Shown here piece after piece: positions 45,270 through 57,803 of a stretch of 64,000 bases of DNA. A program made the position numbers and the translations under genes. The notes under the pieces were generated by a model. That model searched no databases and had not been told where the DNA came from. It saw nothing but the letters and a program-made list of their open reading frames with translations. The stretch's first letter is position 1. Every line of letters starts with the position of its first letter. The DNA is taken from the NCBI GenBank assembly GCA_026214975.1, contig CM047805.1, forward strand, positions 5,084,001-5,148,000, in the 5' to 3' direction. The DNA comes from Gentiana macrophylla. Taxonomy: Eukaryota > Streptophyta > Magnoliopsida > Gentianales > Gentianaceae.

Positions 45270-46865
45270 TGATGGAGGTCAAGTTAAATTATTAACTCGA
45301 GACCTACTAACCCACTAGCAAGAGAACTAGGTTCAATTGTAGTATAGCCAGACAGAGTCGAGGTCGATCCCACAGAGACTCGGCACAAATAAAACACAAC
45401 TTACTTTATCGGACTTAAATTAAAAGGCGGTCTACGACCAACTAAATGCTGTAAATAAAATAGCGACAACCACAAGACACAAAATACCACAAAGACAAAT
45501 CAAAGACTACTAAAACACGGATAATACGGTTGATATTATCTAGACAAATAGTATTGATTACGCTAGTAGATCATAACTCCCTCATGTGAATTAGGTTGAT
45601 AACGAGACAAAACAAACGTTCAAGATTAATTATTATGACTACGGGAGTCATCCCCTAAGGTAGATTTAGCTCCGGTTAGGCCATCTAAATCATCGTGCCT
45701 CCATTACGTGACTTTCGCTTTTGATGCCTCCATCTCATATAACTTCTGACACAATTAATTAACTAGGGATGCCGGTATAAACCGTAACCTCATCTAAGCA
45801 ACATTCCTATGGTTAGGCGTACTTCTTAGATGCCGATTCAATCTATATCCTAAGTAACAATTACTTTTTGAGTTTCATGTTAAATTATGATGACGAATAA
45901 TTAAGTTGATCAGGTTTAACTACTCGTTTTAATTCCAATTCAGAGAATCTGACGTAGTCGAAGCCGATCATGATATTGCCCTACAAATTGCTGGCTCGGG
46001 TCGATCGAACGACAAAGACTCGGGCGACCGAGTGACACGTCTTCAGTCGACCGAACACGCTTCAATGTCGGAACAAATCATGATTACTTCTTAACGTTTC
46101 TAACCTAAACACATGGGTTCGTAAATAGATCTACATCACGCAATCAATACAAATAAAATTACTCCATAATAAAACACAACAGATCTACGAATAAAGATTG
46201 CATAATTGAATAGTCATACCTCGAAGGCGAGAGCGACTCCCACTCTTTAATGCGCTCCCTAATCGGAGAATCCGGATTTAATCCACAATGGACGAACATA
46301 AAGAAAATAAAACTTAAAAACTAAAATTGCATAAATTGTTTTGTGTTGTAGTGGTGTGTCTTCTCAATTCGTCAGTAGTTCTTTGCTTATATAGGAGTTG
46401 TAGCCGACATAGGAGAATCCGAGAAGATTGACACGCATTTATCACCTTAGGCTTGGGTGACCGAACCTACACGCTCGGTCGACCGAATGGCATGGCTCGG
46501 TCGACCGAGCCACCTTCTTTACGCGTTTTCACACTTGGTTCGTCTGACTTGTTCCCCACTTCACTCGTTTGTGCTGATCTGATAAATCTTTTCTTCAATG
46601 CTCCGATTTTCTTCTCTTTTATCTTGAGATCTCCTGATTGTGTGGTGATTATCTTCCCGATTTATCATGATCTGCAAAATCAGCATTTATCACGCAATTA
46701 ATTGCTCTTTTATAATAAAAACAGCTAAATACCAATTATCATATTAATAATCACTTATCATTAAATAATAAATATAAGCACGTGATTAAATATGAAAAAT
46801 ATATAATTGACTCCGATTTAAGGTTATAATTGATGACATAAATAGGTATATTTTAACCGTCATCA
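45270..46865 (-). repeat. gypsy-B 5' LTR
   Basis: 1596 bp partner of 36265-37845, with the same TG/CA ends and TATA box (plus TTATATAGG near 46388). Palindromic CGGTCGACCG motifs lie near 46001-46065 and 46470-46510. Confidence 0.93.
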
Positions 46866-48017
46866 AATACGCATTCATTGAAAATCACAAGGCGAGCAAT
46901 ATAGATACGACTAGAGGCATGGTCCAGACATTTATAACCATGGTGGGAAGGACTATAGCTGAGGAAGATGCAGGTTTTAGAGCAGAAATCAGTCTTATGA
47001 TGGTTGTAGGGACGCAGATAGTGCCATCACACATAGCCAAATACCTGAAGGAATGTATAGTCAGGGGCCGATGATGGACCATTTCAAAGGGAGACTTATC
47101 ATTGAGGACTTTGGTGAGAAGACGGTTGATGATATAAGTGGCAGTGATAAAGGCATCCTCCCAATAGGGAAGCAGAAAGTTGGATTGGGCAAGAAGGGAA
47201 AGGTTGACTTCAAAAGTTTTGCGGTGGAGGCACTCAAGGGCACCAACTTGTTCATGGGTGTGGGGACAGGAAAGGCGTTTCCGGATACCAAGAGAAGTAA
47301 GAAGAGTGGAAACACGACGATACTCACCACCTCAGTCAGTTTGGATAGATTTGAGTTTGGTGCTAAATTGGCATTCAATCATAGAAAGGAAGTCAAGAAA
47401 GATCGTTTCAAAATCAGGTATATTTTTAAGGGGATAAAGCCATATGTATTTCGTAAAATCATGCAGAAAGCTGACATAGTAGCATGAACTATAAATGGAG
47501 GGCTCAGAATTAGGGCCCCAAACATCAGAATAAATTTGGTCCAAAGGAGCAGTAGAGGTAAAATCAGAAATGTAAAACAAAAAATAATGACTCTTAGCTA
47601 ACTTACACGGGCCACATATGACATAGGGTGCTTTAGTAGGAATAAATGTATAAATACTTTTTAATGTTTGACAGAGCACAGAGTAAAAGGAATGACCGAG
47701 ACGCTGCTGCCATGTGGTGGATGAGGTGAGGGAGGAGGCAAGAGCTTGGGAAGGAGCAGGGGGTCGGTGGAGCGGAGTGGTGAAGTGACAGAGTCCATCC
47801 TTTACAAATCCCCTAAGATGGACGCGCCTCGAGTAATCTTTTACAATAAAGTAGGAACCATGAAATTCAAAATACATGGAATTGTCAGAGGCAAACTTAT
47901 GCACATGTTAGAGGTTTCGTGTAATAGAAGGGGTAACAAAGACATTTGATAAATAAATTGACTGTAAGGGAGAACATACAAAAGAAGAAGCATAATGAGT
48001 AATTGATAAACCTGTAC
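46866..48017 (-). pseudogene. copia-A GAG-pre-integrase and integrase (copy 2)
   Basis: The minus-strand frame 47904-47332 (190 codons) has TTWQQRLGHSFYSVLCQTL, GPCKLAKSHYF, IYSDVWGPNSEPSI (first catalytic Asp), FLHDFTKYIWLYPL and KSIQTD (approaching the second Asp), the zinc domain and core of copia integrase. The rest to 46866 is broken and is cut by gypsy-B. A SIRE LTR begins at 48018, so protease and gag are missing. Confidence 0.85.
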
Positions 48018-49833
48018 TATTGGTCCCGTGAAAAGGCTAACACAAGTTTAGGGTGGGGGGGTGAATAAACTTGTCCCCAAAAACCTTGATTTGAAACAAC
48101 TTAGGTTCCACTTTAAAATTGCGTGGAGTTAAGCTAATTCAGCTGAGTATAAATAGAGCTGACTTATGCTCAAACTGAGTTAACCGGCAGCGGAAAAATT
48201 AAAGCCTTTTGATTGTACAGTTATCAGTTTGTAAAGATGAATGCAGTGCTACCTCAGTTTCTAATGTTTGATGAGTTTGTGATCTGATGAGATATAAACT
48301 AGAATGCAGAAAATAATTGCATAAAGTAAATAAGTAAATGAGACAGAGTTTATAGAGGTTCCAGGTGGTGTAATCCTGTCAGTCCTCTCTTCCCCTGTGA
48401 TGTGGAGGAAAATTCCACTAGAACTCTTTGAGGTAGATCGGTTAAAAAAAGTTCTGAACTGATAGTCCTTCACTAATCCCTAGTTTCACTATCTAAGCAA
48501 CTATAGAGTAGGTAGGATTACTGCTCTGCAACTGCTTGCACCACTGGTCCTTGAAGGGTTTTATTGCCTCTTCACCAGCTCATCACAAACACAGTCTTCC
48601 TGACTACCCTCAACTGTCCTTCACACCTTCTTGGGGTTTTACAGTCTAAACCTTCGATAAAAATCAAAGTTGAGACTTGAATCAATAACTATGATTCAAC
48701 TTGTGATTTGAGTTTCTTCTTCTTAATGTATATAATTTGCACAGTAAGCTCTGATATCTTCAAGTGTTAATCTTGATGTTTCTTTGAATACTTAAGAACA
48801 CTTTGAAGATTTCTTGATTCGGATATAGCAATGTAGAATAAAGCATGAGTTCTTTTTAGTTCACTTTCCCCTTACTAAAATCTTTCTTGATATGTTTTTC
48901 TTTAGAACTCCGCACTTCTTCTTGATGTTGAAGTGGTCTATTTATAGGTGTTTTTCCAATGGTTATCCAATTGAATTTAAATTATAGCCTTTAGTGGTCC
49001 TGCTAAGGTTTGTTGAATGCCAGTGACCGTTCTGACAATTCATTCCATCATCCAATGAAAATGCTTGTTTTGGAACGTTCGAATTTTCTTTATGTTCTTG
49101 GATATCTTCAGCTCTAAAATTGAGTTGTTTATAAATGGTCAGTTTTAAGCTTTAGAAAAATGACTGAGTCGGTTTTCAGTTTAGAGCATTAACTGAGTTT
49201 TTACTCTTCTTCAAAACTTAGTACTATATTTTCCATCTGATTCATATTGACTTAATCATAGTACACCATAACTCATAAATCATCTAAGATATCATTGTCC
49301 TTATGCATCTTAGGTCTTGATACAAGATCAATAAAGCCAGTTCAGGTCATCACAGTCTTTCCTGAATCCTAACTTACAATCTCGACTTTTATCTTCATAA
49401 ACTGAGTTTGAACCCTCATTTCTTCAATCTTCAATAACTGAGTCTGTGTCCTTCAGCCTTCTAATACTGAGTTTGTCCCCTCAGCCTTCAGCTTCTAAAT
49501 AAGCCAACCGAGTCTGTGTCCCTCAGCGAACTTACATTTTTCAATTCCAGTTTGTGTACTCAGTTCTTTTGATAAAGTCAGTTTCTTCTTATGAATACTC
49601 TTCATTGTAAACTCAGTATATTCTCAGTTGTCTCAGTTTGTCCTATTCTATTACATTGCTTGTCTAATTAACATATACAAATATCAGACTCTATTAAATC
49701 CTATACATTTATTTTTTAGAATTCTTTTTGCTTTGCACTATAACAGCTAGTTATGACACTTCATCAAAGAGGTTAATAACAATAACTGAATAACTAATGA
49801 ATCATCAACAAAACATAAATTTTATTTCTAACA
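48018..49833 (-). mobile_element. SIRE-type 3' LTR, complete (copy 2)
   Basis: 1816 bp. The sense strand starts TGTTAGAAATAAAATTTATG and ends ...GTGTTAGCCTTTTCACGGGACCAATA (the CA end has become TA). The G-rich TAGGGTGGGGGGGTGAATAAAC lies near 48040. A sense TATA box CCTATAAATAG lies near 48935-48946. Being adjacent to a PPT it is the 3' LTR of a minus-strand element. Confidence 0.9.
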
Positions 49834-49847
49834 ATTTCCCCCTTTTT
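49834..49847 (-). promoter_or_regulatory. SIRE-type polypurine tract
   Basis: The minus strand AAAAAGGGGGAAAT precedes TGTTAG directly, the classic SIRE/Maximus PPT. Confidence 0.9.
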
Positions 49848-50350
49848 GATGATGTCAATACCATCCTTAAAAGCAATGCAACAAGATAGAACATAAGTAA
49901 TAACAAACACACAAAACTGAGAAACTGATATATTATTGATAGTTTGAGTTACAAAGAGTATTAAAATACAATTAGAGTAATTAAAAGAACTAGGTCTCAA
50001 CTTCTTTGTCAGTTGTTGTCTTCTTGTCATACACTTCAGCAACTTCTTTCACAACATGATTTGTTGAACTGTTTTCTATTCCATTGATACTAGCCCAGAT
50101 ATTTTAAGATGTATTCATGTTGTGTTTCCCGAAAAATTTGATTTTGAACAAAGTTGCGAATAATAGCACAATTTTCTTCATCTTTTCATTTGTAGATGTT
50201 TTCAATAGTTATTTGATAAACTCGGATTCAATTTCAACTTTCTTCTCAGCTTTCTCAAGCGTACCATTTTTGTCCCATTTTTTTCATTTTATTCTAGTAA
50301 TGAACAAGAACTTTCTGCATAACTAGAAACTTTTCTAAAGCTTGTTCTCT

Positions 50351-53289
50351 TTATTCACCTTCCTTGGTAGGTAATTCCTTGAAAATGCTGTAGAGTTGTG
50401 AATCCAAGCCAAGTCTCTTCTCAATTGGTTCAGAAAATTTTGCAATTAACTCCATTTCTTCATCATCCATGTCAGCTCTGGATTTCTTAAGTTCAATCAG
50501 TTTATCATCTATGTTTTCCAGAACTCTTGACATGTCTTCAGCATTTGCTCTTAGAATATCCAAACTTTCCCCCTTATTGACATCATCTTTATGAATCCAA
50601 CTCCTGATATAAGAATTCAGGTGCTGTTGATTATATACCAATATGGTTTGTGCAATGACTGAGTCTCTCATGGAATTTTCCAATAACAGCATTCTGTCAT
50701 GAACATTGGTAACAAGACCTTCAAGTCTTTCTTGAGTCTCAGTTTCCTGGCGTTTGACTCAATGGTTGTTTTTCTTATTTCAACCAAATTGTCGTGACAG
50801 AATTTCTTGACATTGTCCATCCTCTTCGTCATATCTGTCCTTTCATTATTGTTTTCCTCCATGGAATTCAACACTTTCCCAAAAATGTTCATATCATCAT
50901 TCTGTATCCTTACAAGCTCATTGTAATGATACTTGATGATCTCAGTTTGGGTGGGAACATCTTTCTTGTCAGATTTCTCTTAGTATTCTTGTCTTCAACT
51001 TTTTCATCAGTTTTCTTTTTCTCAGTATGGGTTTCTTTTTCATCTTCAGCTTTATTTCCAACAATGCCAGCTTTTAGTGGATTCTCAGCTGCATCTTTCT
51101 CTGTCCATTTTTCTTCCAACTTTGTCTTATCTTCTTCTTCTTCTTCTTCTTCATCAATAGTTCATTTCTTCGCTTCATCAGCTTCAGCCTTAGCAATTTC
51201 CAAGACTTCTCTATCAATTGGAGAAACATATCATTCTTCTTCCGGGTCTTCATATTCAGATTCAGACCGAGTTTCTGAGTCTGATGCTATTGATCTGCTA
51301 TCATATGTACTGTCTTTACTAACATCTCCTCCTTCAACATCAAGCAAGGATCCCTTTTTGTAGGTCATGGTCTCCTTGTGAGTCATCATCATCATAATTA
51401 ATATAATTCTTTGATATTGAAGTTTCATCTCTTGTGAATTTCTTCCAATGATTGTTTCTTAACAATGAGTAACCATTACTCAAGAATTCTTCAGCATTGA
51501 ACAATTGTGACAAGTGAGTTATGCCATACAAATAAAAAAACACATAGTTCTATGCATTGCATGACTTCTTGTTGACTTCTTTGATTTCTGATTGAACTGA
51601 ATTTCCAGTAATGGTAAGCATCCAATTTTCTACAATTAGCTTCAATCAATTTGCCAATGTCAACTGTAGGAGCAGAAACAGTTTGTGATGTTGTGGCAAT
51701 TTTGGTTTCTCGGGGTGCTTCCAATGCAGTCTAAGTTACAATTTTAGTTGATTCAACAACTTTCTCAGTTTCAGTTTTGCTAGGTTCCTTTTCAGCAAAA
51801 ACTGGGATGACAGATTTTTCAGTTTCAGCTTCAGTTTCACCAGTAATCATGGGCTCAACAGCCTATTCAGTTTTTTCTTTCGGTTCAGCAATCTGAAGCT
51901 ATTTTGGTTCCACTATTTCTTGTTCCTTTTCCAGTTCAGTAACTGGTTCCTCTTCAGCTTTTTCAACAATTCCAGTATTTTCAGCTTCATTTCTCTGACT
52001 TACTTCTTCAACAAGATTATCCAAAGCGATAACTTGTTGTTAAACTGATTTTTCAGCAGACTGCTCTTATCTTTCTCCTTTTTCGGACTGAGATGCTTCA
52101 AACTCTTTGATTGAATCTTCATACTCCAGTCTTGATGCTGATTTTTGTGGTGTAGATTTTGATTTAGATAGTAGATTGAGCATGTTTGCTATCTCAGGTG
52201 TTATCAACTCTTCATCATTTTCAGTCTCTTCATCATCAGTTCTCAAAACTTGTTCCCCCGTGAGTGTCAGCTTCTAGTAGGGATGGAACGATTTCTTGAG
52301 CTTCTTCAACTGATTCCTTCTCAATAACATCAGGTTTTGTGGGGGTTACCTCAGCTTTAGATTTCTTGGCTGTCTCACTTGCTGTGTCTGAAACTAATGA
52401 TCTCTCAGGTGAGAGTTCCTTTGATTTCTCAGCTGACTGAGCATACTTGGTTTTCTTTAACTCTTCCTGTAGTATCTTTCTTGAAGGATCTCTTTCTTTT
52501 CTTTTCAGGTTAAGCTTCAGAACCTTCAGCTTTCCGTTTTCCAGATTTTTTTCTTCTCATCTTTTACTGCAGTTTTTCCATCAACAATTAAAGTTGGTTG
52601 TCTTATGGGAATTTCAAAATGATTGATCATTTTCTGTACTAACAGGGATATAGACTTCTTGTCATAGAATCTCCCTATTTTCACATCCATCTTCTTCTTT
52701 GGTACTTCAAATAGAACCTGTCCTACAATCCGGTCAATAATGTATATTTTCCAATTGAAATTGGTTTCAAACCAAAGTACATACAACAAATCTATCTTTG
52801 TGCCTGATAGATTGCTAAATTACCAGCACTTCCAATCACACATCTGGCTAGCATCTGAGTTAAATAGGCAAACTCAGGTTTGAGAAATCCTGTCTTCCCT
52901 ATCAATGTCACATTTGAATCATCATTAGCTGCAATAATCTTCCACAACTTTTCTCTTTGATCCTTGTTTAATTTGATAGTAGATGAATATCCATACTTGT
53001 CGAAACCAAAAATTTCTGCAATAAGGCCCTCAATGACCTTAATTTCCTTCTCATTGGCCTTGGTGGTATAGGTGTAGACTTTCCCTTCTACAGCAGTATT
53101 TCAAAATTCATAGAAATCACCGATGCTCTCCAAGCATACACTCTCCAGGGCAATGTTGAACACCTCTTCAAGTCCTTTGATTTTTCTGATTTTCTCCACG
53201 ATTTTCTTGGCAGTGTCTGAATTGCCAAGCTTTTCAAGATATTGATCAAGTGGCATGATCAATCCGGCTTCAACTCTGGTGAAAGTCAT
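50351..53289 (-). pseudogene. SIRE-type additional 3' ORF (env-like position), decayed
   Basis: From ATG 53287-53289 the minus strand would encode about 980 residues, broken by a TGA at about 53101, a frameshift near 52797 and others. The N-terminal part (53289-52526) is a folded-looking segment with LDQYLEKLGNSD, GFLKPEFAYLTQMLARCVIG and VGQVLFEVPKKKMDVKIGRFYD. The middle is Ser/Glu/Lys-rich and acidic (52500-50950). The C-terminal part (50892-50351) is a predicted coiled coil ending near FKELPTKEGE. SIRE/Maximus elements carry such an ORF between pol and the 3' LTR, often called env-like. I see no clear signal peptide or membrane span, so I do not assert an envelope function. Confidence 0.6.
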
Positions 53290-53404
53290 TATTTCTGATG
53301 GAATTATGAATTTTGAAATAAATTGAAGATATAAAGGAAATTCTTCAACTTCGAGTATAATAAAACTGAATGGTAAAGAAATTTTAATGAAGAAGAAGAG
53401 AAGG

Positions 53405-53413
53405 TTTATATAG
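53405..53413 (-). promoter_or_regulatory. TATA box candidate for the SIRE extra ORF
   Basis: The minus strand CTATATAAA followed by CCTTCTCTTCTTCTTC (a pyrimidine patch) lies about 115 nt upstream of the ATG at 53289. This is a plausible plant core promoter inside the element. Confidence 0.5.
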
Positions 53414-53646
53414 ATGAAAAGTAGTTGTGCAGTTTAGGGGATGTGAGTGGGTTTTGAAACGTCTTGTCAAAAATCATGTCTAGTTTTGAGATGTAAAAAG
53501 GTGGTATGCAGTGGAGTTGAACGGTTGAGATGTATATATAATACGACTTTTCTGCCAATCGCTGCTGATGTCAGTAAATGCACTTGATATGTAGTATCTC
53601 TTAGTTGTAAAGACTCAGCTTTGATCTTATCCACAAAATGGTCAGT

Positions 53647-54289
53647 TGATCGCATGTAAGTCGCTTAATACTAGCAAGAGGACTAGGTCAATCGTAATTT
53701 AGAAAGGACGAGTCAAGGTTGATCCTACAGAGACTATTATTTAATTACTTTAAACATCACCACAATTTATAGGTCAACCGGATAGGGATGGTCATTGACT
53801 AGCATAAATAAACAGTAAATAAAAGAGATACAATAAACTCATGGTCAATCATTTATTCAAAAGACATTAACCAAACTATTCATAACTAATCTCCCCTTAA
53901 TCCGTGTTTGAATCGTGTGTGTAATTTAGCTACGGGTGCAACTCCTAACCCTATCCACTCCGACCATGGTAGTAGACAATCCATACGCAAGCTACCCTCC
54001 TTAATTGGTCCGTAATAGCCCATATGCATAAAGAACTAGAATTGCCGGTAATGAGCGCAACCTATACCGCTAACCCGCCTAGGCAGCAATCGACACTGAT
54101 TAGCACGTTCCTAGGGTCCATCAAGACAATGACCTAATTAACACTTCACTATCAGTACTTCATTCTAATTTACGAAGACATGCAAATGGTTGATCGGGCT
54201 ACTAACATGTAAATTAGATTTGTCGATCAACGTAGCTGACACCGAACCACAAAATTAGGGTTTACTAGGTATTCATATCTAGTGATATA
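53647..54289 (-). mobile_element. gypsy-D LTR, left part (Athila-like)
   Basis: The plus strand begins TGATCGCATGTAAGTCGCTTAATACTAGCAAGAGG and then matches the layout of the gypsy-B LTR (CTAGCAAGAG-ACTAGGT ... GATCC-ACAGAGACT). It is interrupted after 54289 by copia-C and resumes at 63422. The family differs from gypsy-A and gypsy-B. Confidence 0.75.
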
Positions 54290-55384
54290 TGTTAGAAATA
54301 TATTATAGAAGTGTATTTGTTTGCTAAATTTCTGAGATGACCAAGATGCAATTTGTAGAAACATGAATATAATGATGAACACATAGCACGAAACTTTATT
54401 CATATTTTCATAGCACTACAACACATAGAAAAAAGAATGCAGAAAGCAAAATGTAAATACGAAAAATTATTGTGACTGAGGCGAGTTTAGAACTCTGTCC
54501 TTAAGACATAATTGCCCCGCCTATGGTGCACACGGTTTATAGCAATACATCTCCCAAGATACAACAGTCTCCCTTTCCGGGTTCTTGCACTAGAATGAGG
54601 AAAGCAACGAACTGATTGAGCCTTTGATTATCTCTGACAATGCAGTGTTTTAGTGTTTGTTTTTGCAGAGTAACGGTATGATTAATGCTATGTTTTCTGT
54701 CTCTTTTTTTTTTCATTCAGGGATGTGTTTTCTTTTATAGGCAAAAATAATGTAGAGTAGTGTCCTTTGAGAAATGGAAGTTAGGGAGATTTTCGAATAG
54801 TCAGGCATCTTGGCCGAACTGATGCCATTTTCGTTGCTGCTCTTGGCCGAACTGATGCCATTTCCAAAATGATGCATTGTTCCACTGTTGCATTTTCCAG
54901 AATTAAATGTTGAGCTGGTCCAAAAATTAATATTGGGCCAAGCCAAGCCCAAAGCCCGAGCCCGAACCGAGCCGAGCCGGCCGGACGGCGGCGGCGGCGG
55001 CGCGCACGTGTGAACCAACAAGCATCTAAGTCCTCCCTCCTTCACAAAATTCTCTTGCCCCTTGGGGCTTGACCTTCTATGAAACTCTCCCACTTATATA
55101 GTGAGCAACTTTAGTTTCATTGCCTATGTGGGATAAATGGAACACACTTCCATTATAACACCCACATAAATTACTCTACATTTAGGCATTGATTTCTCAT
55201 TCACCCGATATCGGAATCGAGTGATTCAAAAGCCTAACATCAACTACTATCTTAGTAGTTTCCAATAATAATTTTAGCTCCCGTAAATTCATTCCACATG
55301 TCATTCAAAATCGAGCCTTAAGTGGACTGTCCGCCACTTACACTTAGACCCGGTTTGAGCTAAATAATCATTAAAGTTCCAACA
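54290..55384 (-). repeat. copia-C 3' LTR
   Basis: 1095 bp. The sense strand starts TGTTGGAACTTTAATG and ends ATATATTTCTAACA. The sense TATA box CCTATAAAAG is near 54733-54743 and AATAAAG is near 54389. A CGG-repeat near 54984-55001 generates an artefactual proline-rich frame. The self-complementarity site is at 54500-54513. Confidence 0.94.
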
Positions 55385-55400
55385 ATCCCCCACATGAATG
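55385..55400 (-). promoter_or_regulatory. copia-C polypurine tract
   Basis: The minus strand CATTCATGTGGGGGAT adjoins the LTR start TGTTGG, as in copia-B. Confidence 0.88.
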
Positions 55401-55949
55401 AAAATTAATGCATATGCTATGTAGACTCTGTAGAGATAACAAAACGGAGTTCTATTGCATCGGGCGAGGTGGTTTGCTGCCTTGAACCTTCCCTAGTAGA
55501 ATACCATCGGACATACTCGGCTAAGCAGTGAACTAGGTCTTGAACTGCTCAGGCTTTGGTGCATGCCTAGACAATGATACCCACACAATAGACCCCCTGG
55601 CCTTCTCGAAGTTCTCATGGTTGTGTCCATTTTGGCCCTGGAACACCTTGGTTTCAGAAAGTGTGTTAGAGAATTCAGCCCACAAACTCTCACAGAAGCG
55701 GCCCCACTTCCACTTACGTAGGTGACCTCCCATAAAGAGTACTCTGCAATACCCCACTTGGCTTAACCAAGATATAGGAATCATTAAAAGCTTTATGCTT
55801 AACCTAATCCTTCATCAGACAGCACTTTTGTTCTGACAGAATGGGTAAGTGCTAATTGTCCCTCGTAACTTAGTTGTCCCTTTTGAACCATGATCTTGGG
55901 ATATCCAGTCACTATGGTTGGGTTGCCATTATAAGGGAACATGCGTAAT
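55401..55949 (-). other. copia-C 3' untranslated region
   Basis: About 550 bp from RNase H to the PPT, comparable to 19347-19895 in copia-B. No domain. The small frames here are probably spurious. Confidence 0.6.
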
Positions 55950-56416
55950 TGATGTATGATAAAAATATAACCATATTATATGACTTTTTATAGCGTATTT
56001 ACGATAATATCATATAAATTCTATAAAAATATATCTAAAAACACATAAAAATCGAAATCGTTATAAATAGATATTATCGTTATAATTTTAGTAAAACTTA
56101 TAATTTTTATGATTAAAATTACTGTGGCTCGTGTTTTTGACTGTTTCAGGGTACGTGTGATGGAAAACTGAAGGATTAAAACCGAAACAGTAAGAAACGG
56201 AAGAAAGATATTTTTCAAGATCCGCCCGAACAGAAAAACCCGGCCCGAGCCGAATCTCTCTCGCCACCAAAGACAGGGGACTCATGGGAGAGAATCTCCA
56301 TCTGTAGCACGGCCCGCGCTGGTACTACACCGCCCGCGCTTGGCCTTGTGGGGTACACTCTATAAATACTCCTCATTTGCAGAGTGTTGGAGTTGTACCA
56401 ATATATATATATATCA

Positions 56417-56495
<79 letters not shown>

Positions 56496-57542
56496 CTTAA
56501 TCTAGTTTGTAGTTCTGTAAATACCGTAAACGACACTCTGTCGAAATAATAATGTAGTATAAGTATCGTTGTAATACTTAGAAGGTTTATCAAGGCTCGT
56601 TGTTGCTAAAGGAGTTGCTATTTTAGGAGAATACGGCTCTGACACTACAATTGTAATATGGTAACTTTTTAATGTATTTATGTTTGTTTGTTGTTATTAG
56701 TATCTATATATTAGTTATAATGATATTAGGCTAACTCTATATCTAGCCAAGATATGAAATTGAATTAGTTTATCTTTTTAGGGAAATAGATGATGACTAT
56801 GTTAAAATTAAATTAAAATCGATTATAATGAATCTTTTTCTATTTTGCAACGTATTGATAATATTCGGATTGACGTAATTAACCAAGATGAATCGCAACA
56901 TATAACCTAACGATGAACTGACCAGAGAAGTTAGGATATGAGATAAAGGATAGAAAAACCGGAGGGTAAAATGGCCGAGTGAAAAGCGTGACAACGGAAT
57001 CCTATTTCCTACCCGGGGGCAGATTTGTCTTGGGAAAGATTAATCTTATTAAATTTGTGCTCAAGATCGTAATAATGTTAAAATCAACGGTTTAATTGAA
57101 ACTAACACCGGAAAGTTAAATCGATCCGCCTGACAACCGGAGCCTTTTGAATAACATCGGCCGTCTGACAAACGGAATAACCTCTTTTATCCGGGGTAGA
57201 TTTGTACTCGGTACCTGTTCAGACTAACTGAGATTAGCATGGGGCAGTTGTGGAGATTGAACTGTTGACAATTTGACATATGACAATTTCATACGCTCGT
57301 GTGAGGAGGAGTTGTCTAGTTTAGGAGTACACCGGTTCATATATAATTGATTCACCTTAAAATAAGGAAAGATCAAGCACATCTATTTCTACTGAAAAGA
57401 GATACTGATTCAGTGACATATTCTTGGCTAGTTTCTAATAACATTAATAGTATTTATATCCTATATATTGTATTGGTACCTATATATATTTATATCTATA
57501 TATATATATATGTATTTCTATATATTTATATATATATATATT

Positions 57543-57579
<37 letters not shown>

Positions 57580-57803
57580 GTTTTAGTTTTATGCATTTAT
57601 TTACTGTTTTAAGGTTACTAGAAAGGAAAAAGAAAAATTGCGACTTAGATTGAGTTAATAACAACTTCTTGGTGTTTAGCCACACTCTGAATTACCACAC
57701 GTTTCCCTGAGGATTCGACACCTGACTCACCACACTAGCACTACAGTTTGACCCGATACACTGTTGGTTAAGGACTGGAATAGCACTAGGAAAGGCCACG
57801 TCA
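55950..57803 (+). mobile_element. Gypsy-type solo LTR inside copia-C
   Basis: About 1854 bp, TGATGTATGATAAAA...GGCCACGTCA, flanked by GTAAT (55945-55949) and ATAAT (57804-57808), a 4/5 match. A sense TATA box CTCTATAAATACTCC is near 56359. The motif TCCCTGAGGATTCGACACC near 57703 is the usual near-3' LTR phrase of Athila/Tat-like elements and matches gypsy-A near 2770. It disrupts the end of the copia-C RNase H frame. The boundary is inferred from the imperfect duplication. Confidence 0.7.
56396..56492. repeat. (TA)n microsatellite
   Basis: About 95 bp of almost pure TA just downstream of the solo LTR's TATA box. A second, imperfect TA tract lies at 57479-57577. Frames across either are artefacts. 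Confidence 0.92.

Larger units (their letters stand above)
36265..46865 (-). mobile_element. gypsy-B: Athila-like Ty3/gypsy retrotransposon, complete, nested in copia-A
   Basis: 10.6 kb between LTRs 36265-37845 and 45270-46865, with TSD AATAC at 36260-36264 and 46866-46870. The outer ends are TGATG/CATCA. The minus-strand order is LTR, tRNA-Asp PBS, gag, protease, RT, RNase H, integrase, PPT, LTR. Coding frames are fragmented by many short indels. It interrupts copia-A copy 2 at the spot that corresponds to about 13560 in copy 1. Confidence 0.93.
49848..53646 (-). mobile_element. SIRE-type internal region, 3' part
   Basis: Minus-strand internal DNA upstream of the PPT. It carries one extra ORF and non-coding DNA, with no pol domain. 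It ends where the gypsy-D LTR starts at 53647. The missing pol may lie beyond the window on the far side of gypsy-D, or the element may lack it. Confidence 0.75.

Noticed and set aside
50794..51363. 189-codon Ser/Phe-rich plus-strand ORF
   Set aside because: It is the complement of the acidic Glu/Lys/Asp-rich middle of the SIRE extra ORF on the minus strand, with no domain of its own.
54713..55093. Proline-rich 126-codon minus ORF, also at 62742-63125
   Set aside because: It lies wholly within the copia-C LTRs and arises from the CGG repeat, with frame differences between the LTRs.
56340..57653. Tyr/Ile-rich ORFs across TA repeats
   Set aside because: Translations of (TA)n microsatellites.
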